Shown in pieces: positions 19,401 to 28,050 of a DNA stretch of 42,353 nucleotides; positions within the stretch are counted from its first letter, which is position 1; each line of letters begins with the position of its first letter. This stretch comes from Bacteroidaceae bacterium (GTDB taxonomy: Bacteria > Bacteroidota > Bacteroidia > Bacteroidales > Bacteroidaceae), in the NCBI GenBank assembly GCA_017633615.1, contig JAGBPB010000030.1:1-42353 (forward strand), written 5' to 3'. Under the pieces are notes generated by a model that saw nothing but the letters and a program-made list of their open reading frames with translations, did not search any database and was not told the origin of the DNA. The position numbers were made by a program, and so were the translations under genes.

Positions 19401-20473
19401 AATTTGCAGGCAAACTCATAGCTTATCCGCTGCTTGCCGTCAACTGGGCGGTGGCATTACTGTTGGTTTTCAGTTGTTACGGATCATTGGCCGCCCCGGT
19501 GGGAAAATGGCCTTTCGCTTCACTCTCAGGCTTGGCTTTTCCGTTTCTCTTCGCAATCAACCTGCTTTTTCTCATCGTATGGCTTATTACATGGCGTAAA
19601 GTCATAAAACTGCCTCTCTATACCACCCTGATATGTCTCTTTCCTTTTCTTCACTGGTGCCCTATACACCCGGGAATAAGCAAAAATGTTACGGAGCCAT
19701 ATCTCACTGTAATGACCTACAATACAGAGGGTTTTGGAGTAGATGACAACAAAGACTGGACTCTGGACAATCCCGTCATCAAATATATTCTTGGCGTTGA
19801 TGCCGATCTGGTTTTCCTGCAGGAAACGCCCAAAAGTATGATGGAAAAGATTTCACGTGACAAAAAAATCAGAAAACAATATCCTTACGTAAGCATTCCC
19901 AAAAATATAACCGATGTTGCGTATTTATCCAAGTTACCCGTTATCCGTGATGAAAGCACCGGTTTTGAGGACTCCGGAAACAGTTATCAGTACATCAGGA
20001 TGCTTGTCAACAAGGACACTCTGGCCGTTTTCAACTGCCATCTGCAATCAAACAGGCTTAACGACAGTGAGTTAAGTGAATATCGCCAATTCATAGAACA
20101 TCCCACGGACAGCACACACTACAAGGTTTCAAAGCAGGTAATCAAGAAACTGCTTGCATCAACCTCCCAGCGTGCAACCCAAGCCCGGATAATCGCAGAC
20201 AAGGCCCGCAGGGAATCCGCCCGGTTTATCATTGTGTGCGGTGATTTCAATGATACACCACTCTCCTACTCACACTGGCTGTTTAAGCGTTTCATGAAAG
20301 ATACGTATGCCAAAACCGGTAACGGTCCGGGAACCACATATCATGAGCACAGGCTCTATTACCGCATTGACCACCTGTTCTGCAGCGAGAATCTCGTTCC
20401 GCTATACACATGGATAGACCGTACACAAAAGGACAGTGACCACTACCCGGTTATCTCAAAAATCAGGTTCTGA
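19397..20473 (+). CDS. Endonuclease/exonuclease/phosphatase-family protein, membrane-anchored
   Basis: 358 residues. Three N-terminal hydrophobic stretches (about residues 10-90) precede an EEP domain of the DNase I/sphingomyelinase fold. Motifs in order: MTYNTEGFGV (metal-binding Asn), DLVFLQET (Glu), FNCHLQS (catalytic His), IVCGDFNDTP (Asp/Asn), and DSDHYPVISKI with the final Asp-His pair. All key residues are present, so it is probably an active phosphodiesterase facing the periplasm; substrate unknown. Last gene of the rhomboid operon. Confidence 0.88.
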   Translation: MKFAGKLIAYPLLAVNWAVALLLVFSCYGSLAAPVGKWPFASLSGLAFPFLFAINLLFLIVWLITWRKVIKLPLYTTLICLFPFLHWCPIHPGISKNVTEPYLTVMTYNTEGFGVDDNKDWTLDNPVIKYILGVDADLVFLQETPKSMMEKISRDKKIRKQYPYVSIPKNITDVAYLSKLPVIRDESTGFEDSGNSYQYIRMLVNKDTLAVFNCHLQSNRLNDSELSEYRQFIEHPTDSTHYKVSKQVIKKLLASTSQRATQARIIADKARRESARFIIVCGDFNDTPLSYSHWLFKRFMKDTYAKTGNGPGTTYHEHRLYYRIDHLFCSENLVPLYTWIDRTQKDSDHYPVISKIRF

Positions 20474-20527
20474 CATATAATTCTACAGAAAACAATGGTG
20501 CAATGTCTTTTGGACCAAAAAAAACTC

Positions 20528-20535
20528 TATATTTG
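20528..20535 (+). promoter_or_regulatory. -7 element TATATTTG of secDF
   Basis: A perfect TAnnTTTG 55 bases before the ATG. A TTTG at 20509-20512 is only 15 bases upstream, shorter than the usual 19-21. The leader is about 47 bases. Confidence 0.55.
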
Positions 20536-20589
20536 CACCCTTGAAATTTTACGCACACGCGCACAAATATTAATAACACAATAACTAGT

Positions 20590-23586
20590 ATGCAAAACAA
20601 AGGATTAGTAAAGATTTTTGCGATAGCACTGACACTGGTGTGTCTGTTCTATCTCTCCTTTACATTCAAGACGCGCAGCATTGAGAAAAAAGCTGCTCAG
20701 AGTCAGGATGAACAGGCCTACCTGGACTCTGTGATGAACAAAAAGGTCTGGCTGGGTATTTATTCATACAAAGAGTGCCGCGAGATGCAGATAGGCCTTG
20801 GCCTTGATCTTAAGGGCGGTATGAACGTCATTCTGGAAGTTTCCATTCCCGACGTAGTAAAAGCTCTTGCAGGCAATTCTCAGGATCCTGTTTTCACTGA
20901 GACACTTGCCGCTGCCAAGAAACGCTCCATTAGCAGTCAGGATAACTTCGTTGACATCTTTGCCCAGGAATATGCCAAGATTGCAGGCAGCGATGCAAAG
21001 CTGAGCAAGTTCTTCGCCACATCAAACCTTAAGGAAAAGATCAACGCACAGACATCAAATGAGGAGATAATCTCAGTTCTTAAGGAGGAGGTTGACGCTG
21101 CAGTAGGCAACTCATTCAACGTTTTGCGTACCCGTATTGACCGTTTCGGCGTAGCACAGCCCAACATTCAGGAACTGGCCGGAAAGCAGGGTCGTATCAT
21201 GGTTGAGCTCCCTGGCATCAAGGAGCCCGAGCGTGTACGTAAGCTCCTTCAGGGTTCAGCCAACCTTGAGTTCTGGGAGACCTACAAACTTTCTGAGATA
21301 TCAGATGTCCTTACCCGCATAGACAGTCGTCTGGCACAGAAATATGCCGATGAGAATACTGAAGAGGCCAAGAAGGAGGCTCCTGCTCAGGAGCAGACCG
21401 CCCAGAGCGCTGAATCAGACCTGGCAGGACAGCTTCTGGAAAACGCACAGGATGAAAACCAGCAGATTACAGCAGCTCAGCTGGAAGCTCTCAAGAAAAG
21501 CAATCCTCTGTTTGCACGTCTCCGCCCGTCAGGTTACGGTGACAGCTGGGTAGCAGGTTATTCACGCAGCGCTGATACCGCCGAGGTTAACAAGATGCTT
21601 GCTTCTCCTGAGGCCAAGGCCATCATTCCCCGTGACCTTAAGTTCATGTGGGGTGTCAAGCCTATGGAAGGAACAGACCAGACCTATGAACTCTACTGCA
21701 TCAAGAGTGACAACAAGAACGGTCAGGCCGATCTTGCAGGTGATGTGATTGTTGACTCCAAGGCTGACTTCAACCAGCATGGCAATCCTGTTGTTAGCAT
21801 GGCCATGAATACTGAGGGCGCACGCAAGTGGGCTACTCTTACCAAGCAGAACATCGGTCGTGGAATAGCTATCGTACTTGACGGTTATGTTTACAGCGCT
21901 CCCCGCGTAAACGACGAGATTTCAGGAGGCCGTTCAGAGATATCAGGTAACTTCACCGTTGAGGATACTCAGGACCTTGCCAACGTGCTCAAGTCAGGTA
22001 AGATGCCCGCTCCCGCCAAGATTGTTCAGGAGGATATAGTAGGTCCTTCACTCGGTCAGGAGTCTATCCAGAAGGGATTCACCTCATTCATCATCGCATT
22101 CATCATCCTGATGATATACATGTGCGTCATATACGGATTCGTTCCGGGTATGGTTGCCAACGGAGCACTGCTGCTCAACTTCTTCTTCACTCTGGGTATC
22201 CTTACCTCATTCCAGGCTGCCCTGACAATGTCAGGTATCGCCGGTATCGTACTTACCCTGGGTATGGCGGTTGATGCCAACGTGCTTATCTACGAGCGCA
22301 CCAAGGAGGAGCTCAAGGGTGGCAAGAGCGTTCAGTCAGCTCTCACAGACGGTTACAAGAACGCCTTCTCAGCTATCTTTGACTCCAACTTCACATCAAT
22401 CATCACCGGTATCATCCTGTTCAACTTTGGTACAGGTCCTATCCGCGGATTCGCCACCACACTTATCATCGGTATCATCTGCTCATTCTTCACTGCAGTG
22501 TTCCTGACACGTATCGTTTACGAGCACTTCCTGGGTAAGGGCAAGCTTCAGAATCTTACCTTCACAACAGGTTTCTCAAAGAACCTGATGCAGAATACCA
22601 AGGTTAAGTTCATGGAGGCTGCCAAGAAGTCATTCGTGATATTCGGTGTTGCAGCTATTATCTGCATAGCATTCCTTTCAGTACGCGGTCTGAGCAAGAG
22701 TATTGACTTTACAGGTGGCCGTAACTTCGTGGTTCAGTTTGAGAATCCTGTTGAGCCTGAGGAGGTTCGTGAAATCCTTCAGGATGTAATTACCGAGGAC
22801 AATGTACAGGCTATCGCCCTGGGTACCGATCATAAGACAATCCGTATCTCTACCAACTATCGTATTGAGGAGGATTCAGAGAATATCGACTCAGAGATTG
22901 AGGAGTTCCTCTTTACATCACTCAAGAAAGCCGGCAAGCTCAGCTCTAACCTGACTCTGGCTACATTCATTGACCGTGAGAACCGTGACGGCGGCTCAAT
23001 CATTAGTTCACAGAAGGTTGGTCCTTCAATCGCCGAGGATATCACACGCGGTGCTATCATCTCAGTGATTCTGGCTCTGATTGCTATCTTCCTGTACATC
23101 CTGATCCGTTTCCGCAACGTAGCTTACTCAGTAGGTGCCATCTTTGCCCTGTGCTTTGATACACTTATTATAATAGGTATATACTCAATCTGCTGGGGAT
23201 GGATGCCGTTCTCACTTGAGATTGACCAGACATTCATCGGCGCCGTGCTTACCGCTATCGGTTACTCCATCAACGATAAGGTGGTTATATTTGACCGTAT
23301 CCGTGAGTTCACAGGTCTCTATCCCAAGCGTAACCGCAAGCAGTTGTTTGACGATGCCCTCAACACCACACTGGCACGTACCATCAATACTTCAGTAAGT
23401 ACTCTGATTGTGTTGCTGGCCATCTTCTTCCTGGGTGGAGACAGCATCCGCAGCTTTGCATTTGCAATGATCCTGGGTGTTATATTCGGCACATGCTCAT
23501 CACTGTTCGTAGCCGCTCCTACCGCTTACCTGGTTATGAAAAAGACCAAGAAGGAGAAGGAGGAGATTGCAGCAGCAAAGGCATAA
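20590..23586 (+). CDS. secDF: Fused protein translocase SecDF
   Basis: 998-residue fusion of SecD and SecF, the proton-driven partner of SecYEG that pulls proteins across the inner membrane. The SecD half starts with one helix (residues 8-25), then GLDLKGGMNVILEV, a large periplasmic domain, VLDGYVYSAPRVN, and the helix-4 GMAVDANVLIYERTKEEL. The SecF half follows from about residue 675 with SIDFTGGRNFVVQF and GYSINDKVVIFDRIRE. The Asp and Arg residues of these helix motifs are the ones implicated in proton flow. Residues about 255-300 hold an acidic, Gln/Ala-rich insertion (KKEAPAQEQTAQSAES). The fused form is usual in Bacteroidota. A strong terminator follows at 23605. Confidence 0.97.
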   Translation: MQNKGLVKIFAIALTLVCLFYLSFTFKTRSIEKKAAQSQDEQAYLDSVMNKKVWLGIYSYKECREMQIGLGLDLKGGMNVILEVSIPDVVKALAGNSQDPVFTETLAAAKKRSISSQDNFVDIFAQEYAKIAGSDAKLSKFFATSNLKEKINAQTSNEEIISVLKEEVDAAVGNSFNVLRTRIDRFGVAQPNIQELAGKQGRIMVELPGIKEPERVRKLLQGSANLEFWETYKLSEISDVLTRIDSRLAQKYADENTEEAKKEAPAQEQTAQSAESDLAGQLLENAQDENQQITAAQLEALKKSNPLFARLRPSGYGDSWVAGYSRSADTAEVNKMLASPEAKAIIPRDLKFMWGVKPMEGTDQTYELYCIKSDNKNGQADLAGDVIVDSKADFNQHGNPVVSMAMNTEGARKWATLTKQNIGRGIAIVLDGYVYSAPRVNDEISGGRSEISGNFTVEDTQDLANVLKSGKMPAPAKIVQEDIVGPSLGQESIQKGFTSFIIAFIILMIYMCVIYGFVPGMVANGALLLNFFFTLGILTSFQAALTMSGIAGIVLTLGMAVDANVLIYERTKEELKGGKSVQSALTDGYKNAFSAIFDSNFTSIITGIILFNFGTGPIRGFATTLIIGIICSFFTAVFLTRIVYEHFLGKGKLQNLTFTTGFSKNLMQNTKVKFMEAAKKSFVIFGVAAIICIAFLSVRGLSKSIDFTGGRNFVVQFENPVEPEEVREILQDVITEDNVQAIALGTDHKTIRISTNYRIEEDSENIDSEIEEFLFTSLKKAGKLSSNLTLATFIDRENRDGGSIISSQKVGPSIAEDITRGAIISVILALIAIFLYILIRFRNVAYSVGAIFALCFDTLIIIGIYSICWGWMPFSLEIDQTFIGAVLTAIGYSINDKVVIFDRIREFTGLYPKRNRKQLFDDALNTTLARTINTSVSTLIVLLAIFFLGGDSIRSFAFAMILGVIFGTCSSLFVAAPTAYLVMKKTKKEKEEIAAAKA

Positions 23587-23604
23587 CAATACCTATAACT
23601 TGAT

Positions 23605-23638
23605 AAAATGGGGGTTCCTTTTCCGGTTCCCCCATTTT
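23605..23638 (+). terminator. Intrinsic terminator after secDF
   Basis: AAAATGGGGG (23605-23614) pairs perfectly with CCCCCATTTT (23629-23638) around a 14-base loop, ending in a T-rich tract. It begins 19 bases after the secDF stop. The flanking A and T runs could let it work in both directions. Confidence 0.8.
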
Positions 23639-23710
23639 CTTATTAAAAAATGTTTAGCAATTAAGTTTAATTGCGATATTTGTAGTGAACATTTAACCTG
23701 ATTGCAAACT

Positions 23711-24937
23711 ATGAAACGATTAATCCTTTCCTCATTATTATCAGTCTTTTTTATTATTCCCTTATCAGCACAGAAAGTCAATACAGACTCCATAAAAGCT
23801 GAAATGGACAAGATTGAATTGTCCAATCCTGCAATGAAACAGATGATTGACCGCTACAAGAAGGGTGTCATCAAGGGAGATGCTGAATCCATGAATCTTC
23901 TGGGTATGGAATGTCTGTCAGGTAAGAATGTAAAGAAAAATATGGAGATGGGCCTCAACCTTCTTGATGCTGCCGCAAAAAAAGACAATGTTGAAGCCCA
24001 ATTTAACCTGGGTAATTACTTCTTTGCCTTCTGGCTTCAGAAAAAGGATAATGACGGCCTCTTCTCACAGGGCGTAAAATGGCTCAAGAAAGCAGTCAAG
24101 AACGGCAACAACAACGCCACCTTTATGCTTTCCAGTTTCTACTGTGAGTATGGTAAATATAAGAATGAACCTTCATACTTTGACGGAGGTATTAAAGTTC
24201 TGGAGTCATACCCCAAGGTATCGGAAGTTAACCACAAGGATGAGAACGTTCTGAATGCACAGGCTTTGCTGGGCACACTCTGTCTTGAAAAATGGCGCAT
24301 GGATAATGATACCACCGCACTGCTCAATGCCAAGAAGTGGTACCGTACTCTGCTTCAGTCCAAGATTGTATTCCCCACATATTCACAGTACATTGATACT
24401 CTTTATAGCATTCTCACCATGGGCATTCCCATGAGAATTGACCCAATGCCTACCCCTGAAGAGATAGAGGCTTCCAAGAACGCTCCAAGCGGGATGGGCG
24501 GATTCCCTGGCATGGGAGGTGGATTCCCTGGTGGCGGAGGATTCCCCGGAGGAGGCGGTTTTCCGGGCGGTGGAGCTCCCGCACAGCAGCAGGGACCGGC
24601 ACCCATACAGGCAACCTATCCTGGCGGTGCACAACAGATGCAGCAGTTTATCCGCAATAACACATTCTTCCCTGAATCGCTTAAAAGCCAGAAAGTTAGC
24701 GGAAGAGTGACCGTATCATTTACCGTCGATAAAGACGGAGCCATAATCAATCCCACGGTAAGCCGTGAAGCAGAGGTTCCGTTTATGAACAAAGAGGCCT
24801 TAAGAGTTATCATGACTATGCCTGACTGGATTCCCGCTGAGGATGAAAACGGAAAACCTGTCCAGGCTCAGCACACGGCAACAGTCAGCTTTGGTTCCGG
24901 TGGAATGGGCGGATTCGGAGGAGGATTCGGATTCTGA
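23711..24937 (+). CDS. Secreted Sel1-repeat, glycine-rich protein with TonB C-terminal domain
   Basis: 408 residues. The signal peptide ends in PLSAQ (about residue 21). Residues 45-190 hold Sel1/TPR-like helical repeats (AESMNLLGMECLSGKNVKKNMEMGLNLL, NVEAQFNLGNYF, NGNNNATFMLSSFY). A glycine-rich linker at about 260-285 repeats the unit GGGFPG. The C-terminal 100 residues match TonB_C (FFPESLKSQKVSGRVTVSFTVDKDGAI, EALRVIMTMPDWIPA), and the protein ends in a second Gly-Phe run. A normal TonB is anchored by an uncleaved N-terminal helix; this one appears to be released after cleavage. It may bind envelope partners and not energise transport. Start at 23711, because the ATG at 23702 gives a poorer signal peptide. 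Confidence 0.8.
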   Translation: MKRLILSSLLSVFFIIPLSAQKVNTDSIKAEMDKIELSNPAMKQMIDRYKKGVIKGDAESMNLLGMECLSGKNVKKNMEMGLNLLDAAAKKDNVEAQFNLGNYFFAFWLQKKDNDGLFSQGVKWLKKAVKNGNNNATFMLSSFYCEYGKYKNEPSYFDGGIKVLESYPKVSEVNHKDENVLNAQALLGTLCLEKWRMDNDTTALLNAKKWYRTLLQSKIVFPTYSQYIDTLYSILTMGIPMRIDPMPTPEEIEASKNAPSGMGGFPGMGGGFPGGGGFPGGGGFPGGGAPAQQQGPAPIQATYPGGAQQMQQFIRNNTFFPESLKSQKVSGRVTVSFTVDKDGAIINPTVSREAEVPFMNKEALRVIMTMPDWIPAEDENGKPVQAQHTATVSFGSGGMGGFGGGFGF

Positions 24938-24962
24938 ATATTTTTCGTATACTTTCTTGTAT

Positions 24963-24998
24963 ATATGCGGTATTTTTATGAAATGCCGCATATTTTTT
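24963..24998 (+). terminator. Intrinsic terminator after the TonB-C gene
   Basis: ATATGCGGTATTT (24963-24975) pairs with AAATGCCGCATAT (24981-24993) around loop TTATG, with one G-U pair, followed by six T. It starts 26 bases after the stop. Confidence 0.85.
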
Positions 24999-25051
24999 AC
25001 ATTTTGTATGCTAAATAGGTTTAAAACTGAATAATAATAGGAATAAAATTG

Positions 25052-25059
25052 TAATTTTG
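25052..25059 (+). promoter_or_regulatory. -7 element TAATTTTG of korAB
   Basis: A perfect TAnnTTTG 43 bases before the chosen ATG at 25103. It argues for that start, because the ATG at 25067 would leave almost no leader. No clear -33 at the usual distance. Confidence 0.55.
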
Positions 25060-25102
25060 CGTCCGTTTGATATGCAAAATCAATAAATACTATACAAAAG
25101 TT

Positions 25103-26938
25103 ATGACAATTAAAGAATTGGATCAGGTTGTTGTCCGCTTCTCAGGTGACTCCGGTGACGGAATGCAGTTGGCCGGCAACATCTTCTCTACTGTTTCGGC
25201 TACGGTCGGAAACAGTATCAGTACCTTCCCCGACTATCCTGCCGATATCCGCGCCCCGCAAGGCTCACTTACCGGTGTTTCGGGTTTCCAGGTACACATC
25301 GGCGCAGGCAAGGTTTATACTCCTGGTGATCAGTGTGATGTTCTGGTAGCAATGAACGCTGCCGCTCTCAAGACACAGCTCAAGTACGCCAAGCCCAACG
25401 CAACTATTATCATTGACACAGACGCTTTCAAGAAGGCAGACCTTGAGAAAGCCGCTTTCCAGACAGAGGATCCGCTCGCAGAACTGGGCGTTGATCCGGA
25501 CCGCGTAATCGCATGCCCCCTTACCCAGATGGTAAAGGACGCTCTTGCTGACAGCGGTATGGATGCCAAGGCAGTTCTCAAGTGCCGCAATATGTTCGCT
25601 CTCGGTCTGGTATGCTGGCTCTTCAGCCGTGACCTGGAGATTGCTTTCAACTATCTGCGTGACAAGTTCGCCAAGAAACCTGAACTGGCCGAGGCCAACA
25701 TCAAGGTTATCCAGGCCGGTTATGACTACGGTCACAACACTCACAGCAGTGCCATGAACGTTTACCGCATCGAGTCAAAGCAGAAAGAGCCCGGCCGTTA
25801 CATGGACATTACCGGTAACAAGGCTACCGCATACGGTTTCATCGCCGCTGCTGAGAAAGCAGGCCTTAAGCTCTATCTGGGTTCATATCCTATCACCCCT
25901 GCCACCGATGTTCTGCATGAACTCTCCAAACACAAGTCACTTGGCGTGACAACCGTTCAGTGTGAGGATGAGATTGCAGGCTGCTCATCGGCCGTAGGTG
26001 CATCATTCGCAGGTGCTCTTGCAGTGACATCAACTTCAGGTCCCGGTATCTGCCTTAAGTCAGAGGCCATGAACCTGGCTGTCATCATGGAGCTTCCGCT
26101 GGTTGTTCTGGATGTACAGCGCGGCGGTCCTGCCACAGGTCTCCCCACCAAGTCAGAGCAGACAGACCTCCTGCAGGTTCTCTTTGGCCGTAACGGTGAG
26201 AGCCCCATGCCCGTCATCGCAGCCACATCACCCGTTGACTGCTTCGACGCAGCATACCAGGCAAGTAAGATGGCTCTGGAGCACATGACTCCGGTAGTCC
26301 TTCTGACCGATGCTTTCGTAGCCAACGGTTCAGCAGCATTCAAGCTGCCCAACCTGGCCGAGTATCCCGCCATCAATCCTCCTTATGTTCCCGAGGAACT
26401 CAAGGGTACATGGACTCCTTACATGCGTGCCGAGAACGGCACCCGCTACTGGGCTGTTCCCGGCCGTGAGGGATTCACACATATCCTGGGTGGTCTGGAG
26501 AAGGATAACAAGACCGGCGCTATCAGCACCAATCCTGAGAACCATGACCTGATGACACGTCTCAGAAAGCAGAAGATTGACAACATAGAGGTTCCTGATC
26601 TGGAAGTTATAGGTGATGTCGATGATGCCGACCTGCTCATTGTAGGATTCGGTGGAACTTACGGACACCTGCGTGCCGCTATGGATGAGCTGCGTGCTCA
26701 GGGCAAGAAGGTGGCCCACGCACATTTCAAGTTCATCAACCCGCTACCCAAGAACGCCGCTCAGGTACTCACCAAGTACAAGAAGGTTGTAGTTGCCGAG
26801 CAGAACATGGGTCAGTTGGCCGCATTCCTCAGAATGAAGGTTGACGGATTTGTTCCGTACCAGTTCAATCAGGTAAAGGGCCAGCCGTTCGTTGTAAACG
26901 AGCTGGTTAACGCCTTCAACGAGATTCTCAAAAAATGA
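25103..26938 (+). CDS. korA: 2-oxoacid:ferredoxin oxidoreductase alpha subunit with fused gamma domain (KorA)
   Basis: 611 residues. The N-terminal third is the gamma domain (VVVRFSGDSGDGMQLAGNIF, FPDYPADIRAPQGSLTGVSGFQ). The rest is the alpha domain with YPITPATDVLHELSKH, GPGICLKSEAMNLAVIMELPLV and DVQRGGPATGLPTKSEQTDLL. With KorB it makes the enzyme that oxidises 2-oxoglutarate (or another 2-oxoacid) plus CoA to the acyl-CoA, reducing ferredoxin; oxygen-sensitive and common in anaerobes. The gene pair and the RGGPATGLPTKSEQ block fit the 2-oxoglutarate type, though pyruvate or branched 2-oxoacids cannot be excluded. korB follows 53 bases later. Confidence 0.92.
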   Translation: MTIKELDQVVVRFSGDSGDGMQLAGNIFSTVSATVGNSISTFPDYPADIRAPQGSLTGVSGFQVHIGAGKVYTPGDQCDVLVAMNAAALKTQLKYAKPNATIIIDTDAFKKADLEKAAFQTEDPLAELGVDPDRVIACPLTQMVKDALADSGMDAKAVLKCRNMFALGLVCWLFSRDLEIAFNYLRDKFAKKPELAEANIKVIQAGYDYGHNTHSSAMNVYRIESKQKEPGRYMDITGNKATAYGFIAAAEKAGLKLYLGSYPITPATDVLHELSKHKSLGVTTVQCEDEIAGCSSAVGASFAGALAVTSTSGPGICLKSEAMNLAVIMELPLVVLDVQRGGPATGLPTKSEQTDLLQVLFGRNGESPMPVIAATSPVDCFDAAYQASKMALEHMTPVVLLTDAFVANGSAAFKLPNLAEYPAINPPYVPEELKGTWTPYMRAENGTRYWAVPGREGFTHILGGLEKDNKTGAISTNPENHDLMTRLRKQKIDNIEVPDLEVIGDVDDADLLIVGFGGTYGHLRAAMDELRAQGKKVAHAHFKFINPLPKNAAQVLTKYKKVVVAEQNMGQLAAFLRMKVDGFVPYQFNQVKGQPFVVNELVNAFNEILKK

Positions 26939-26948
26939 AAAAACAATG

Positions 26949-26983
26949 GCTAACAGCCAACAGCTAATAGCCAACAGCCAAAG
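26949..26983 (+). repeat. Heptad tandem repeat (GCYAAYA) between korA and korB
   Basis: Five 7-bp units read GCTAACA, GCCAACA, GCTAATA, GCCAACA and GCCAAAG. They fill most of the 53-base gap and contain no start codon. Possibly a slipped-strand (phase-variable length) spacer or an RNA site between the two genes. Confidence 0.7.
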
Positions 26984-26991
26984 TAAATAAA

Positions 26992-27996
26992 ATGGAATAT
27001 ACAGCACAAGATTTCAAGAAGGGACAGCCCCGTTGGTGCCCCGGATGCGGTGACCACTTTTTCCTGGCATCACTGCACAAGGCTATGGCCGAAATCGGAG
27101 TCGCTCCATACAATACCGCAGTAATATCAGGTATCGGTTGCTCAAGCCGTCTACCCCACTACATGGCTACATACGGTATGAACACCATCCACGGCCGTGC
27201 AGCCGCAATCGCAACAGGCTGCAAGGTTGCCAACCCCAACCTGACCGTATGGCAGGTATCAGGTGACGGTGACGGTCTGGCCATCGGCGGTAACCACTTC
27301 ATCCACGCCAACCGTCGTAACATCAACCTCAATATGATTCTGCTCAACAACCGTATCTACGGTCTTACCAAGGGTCAGTACTCACCTACTTCACCACGCG
27401 GTTTCGTGAGCAAGTCAAGCCCTTACGGCACCGTTGAGGATCCGTTCCGTCCCGCAGAGCTCTGCTTTGGTGCACGCGGTCACTTCTTTGCCCGCGCCGT
27501 TGCCACCGATGCTCCCGGCACAGTCGATATCCTCAAGGCTGCCTACAACCACAAGGGTGCATCTGTATGCGAGATCCTGCAAAACTGCGTTATCTTCAAC
27601 AACGGCACACACGATGCAGTATATAACAAGGAGGGCCGCGCCAAGAACGCCATCTACGTAAAGCACGGTGAGCCCCTGGTATTCGGTGAGAACAATGAGT
27701 TCGGACTCGTTCAGGAGGGATTCGGCCTTAAGGTCGTAAAGATCGGCGAGAACGGCATCACACTCAAGGATATCCTTGTACACGATGCTCACTGCCAGGA
27801 CAACACCCTGCAGCTCAAGCTTGCCCTTATGGGTGACGGCGACGGATTCCCCGTAGCATTGGGCGTTATCCGCGACGTTGAGGCTCCCACCTATGATGAT
27901 GCAGTAACCGCACAGATAGAGGAGGTCAAGGCCGCCAAGAAGTATCACAACTTTGCTGAACTCCTTGAGACCAATGACATCTGGGAAGTAAAATGA
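26992..27996 (+). CDS. korB: 2-oxoacid:ferredoxin oxidoreductase beta subunit (KorB)
   Basis: 334 residues; binds thiamine diphosphate and the iron-sulfur cluster. The N-terminal WCPGCGDHFFL supplies cysteines, followed by GIGCSSRLPHY and HGRAAAIATGCK. The thiamine motif GDGDGLAIGGNHFIHANRRN ends in LNNRIYGLTKGQYSPTS. All are typical KorB sequence and all are complete. Length is normal for the family. It ends 10 bases before a strong terminator stem shared with the convergent GH127-esterase gene. Confidence 0.95.
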   Translation: MEYTAQDFKKGQPRWCPGCGDHFFLASLHKAMAEIGVAPYNTAVISGIGCSSRLPHYMATYGMNTIHGRAAAIATGCKVANPNLTVWQVSGDGDGLAIGGNHFIHANRRNINLNMILLNNRIYGLTKGQYSPTSPRGFVSKSSPYGTVEDPFRPAELCFGARGHFFARAVATDAPGTVDILKAAYNHKGASVCEILQNCVIFNNGTHDAVYNKEGRAKNAIYVKHGEPLVFGENNEFGLVQEGFGLKVVKIGENGITLKDILVHDAHCQDNTLQLKLALMGDGDGFPVALGVIRDVEAPTYDDAVTAQIEEVKAAKKYHNFAELLETNDIWEVK

Positions 27997-28006
27997 TTAA
28001 TTCTTC

Positions 28007-28050
28007 AATAAAAAGAAAAGTCCGGTGAAAACCGGACTTTTCTTTTTATT
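28007..28050. terminator. Bidirectional intrinsic terminator (20-bp perfect stem, GAAA loop)
   Basis: Bases 28007-28026 pair perfectly with 28031-28050, closed by a GAAA tetraloop on the plus strand. A-rich and T-rich flanks serve both directions. The TAA stop of the convergent gene (28046-28048) lies inside the right arm, so the terminator for that gene's partner overlaps its coding end. Confidence 0.9.

Noticed and set aside
24403..24606. Proline-rich minus-strand ORF (PPPGNPPPPG repeats)
   Set aside because: It is the complement of the Gly-Phe-Pro repeats in the TonB-C gene.
26949..26983. CRISPR-like short repeats
   Set aside because: Units are 7 bp with no spacers; a simple tandem repeat.
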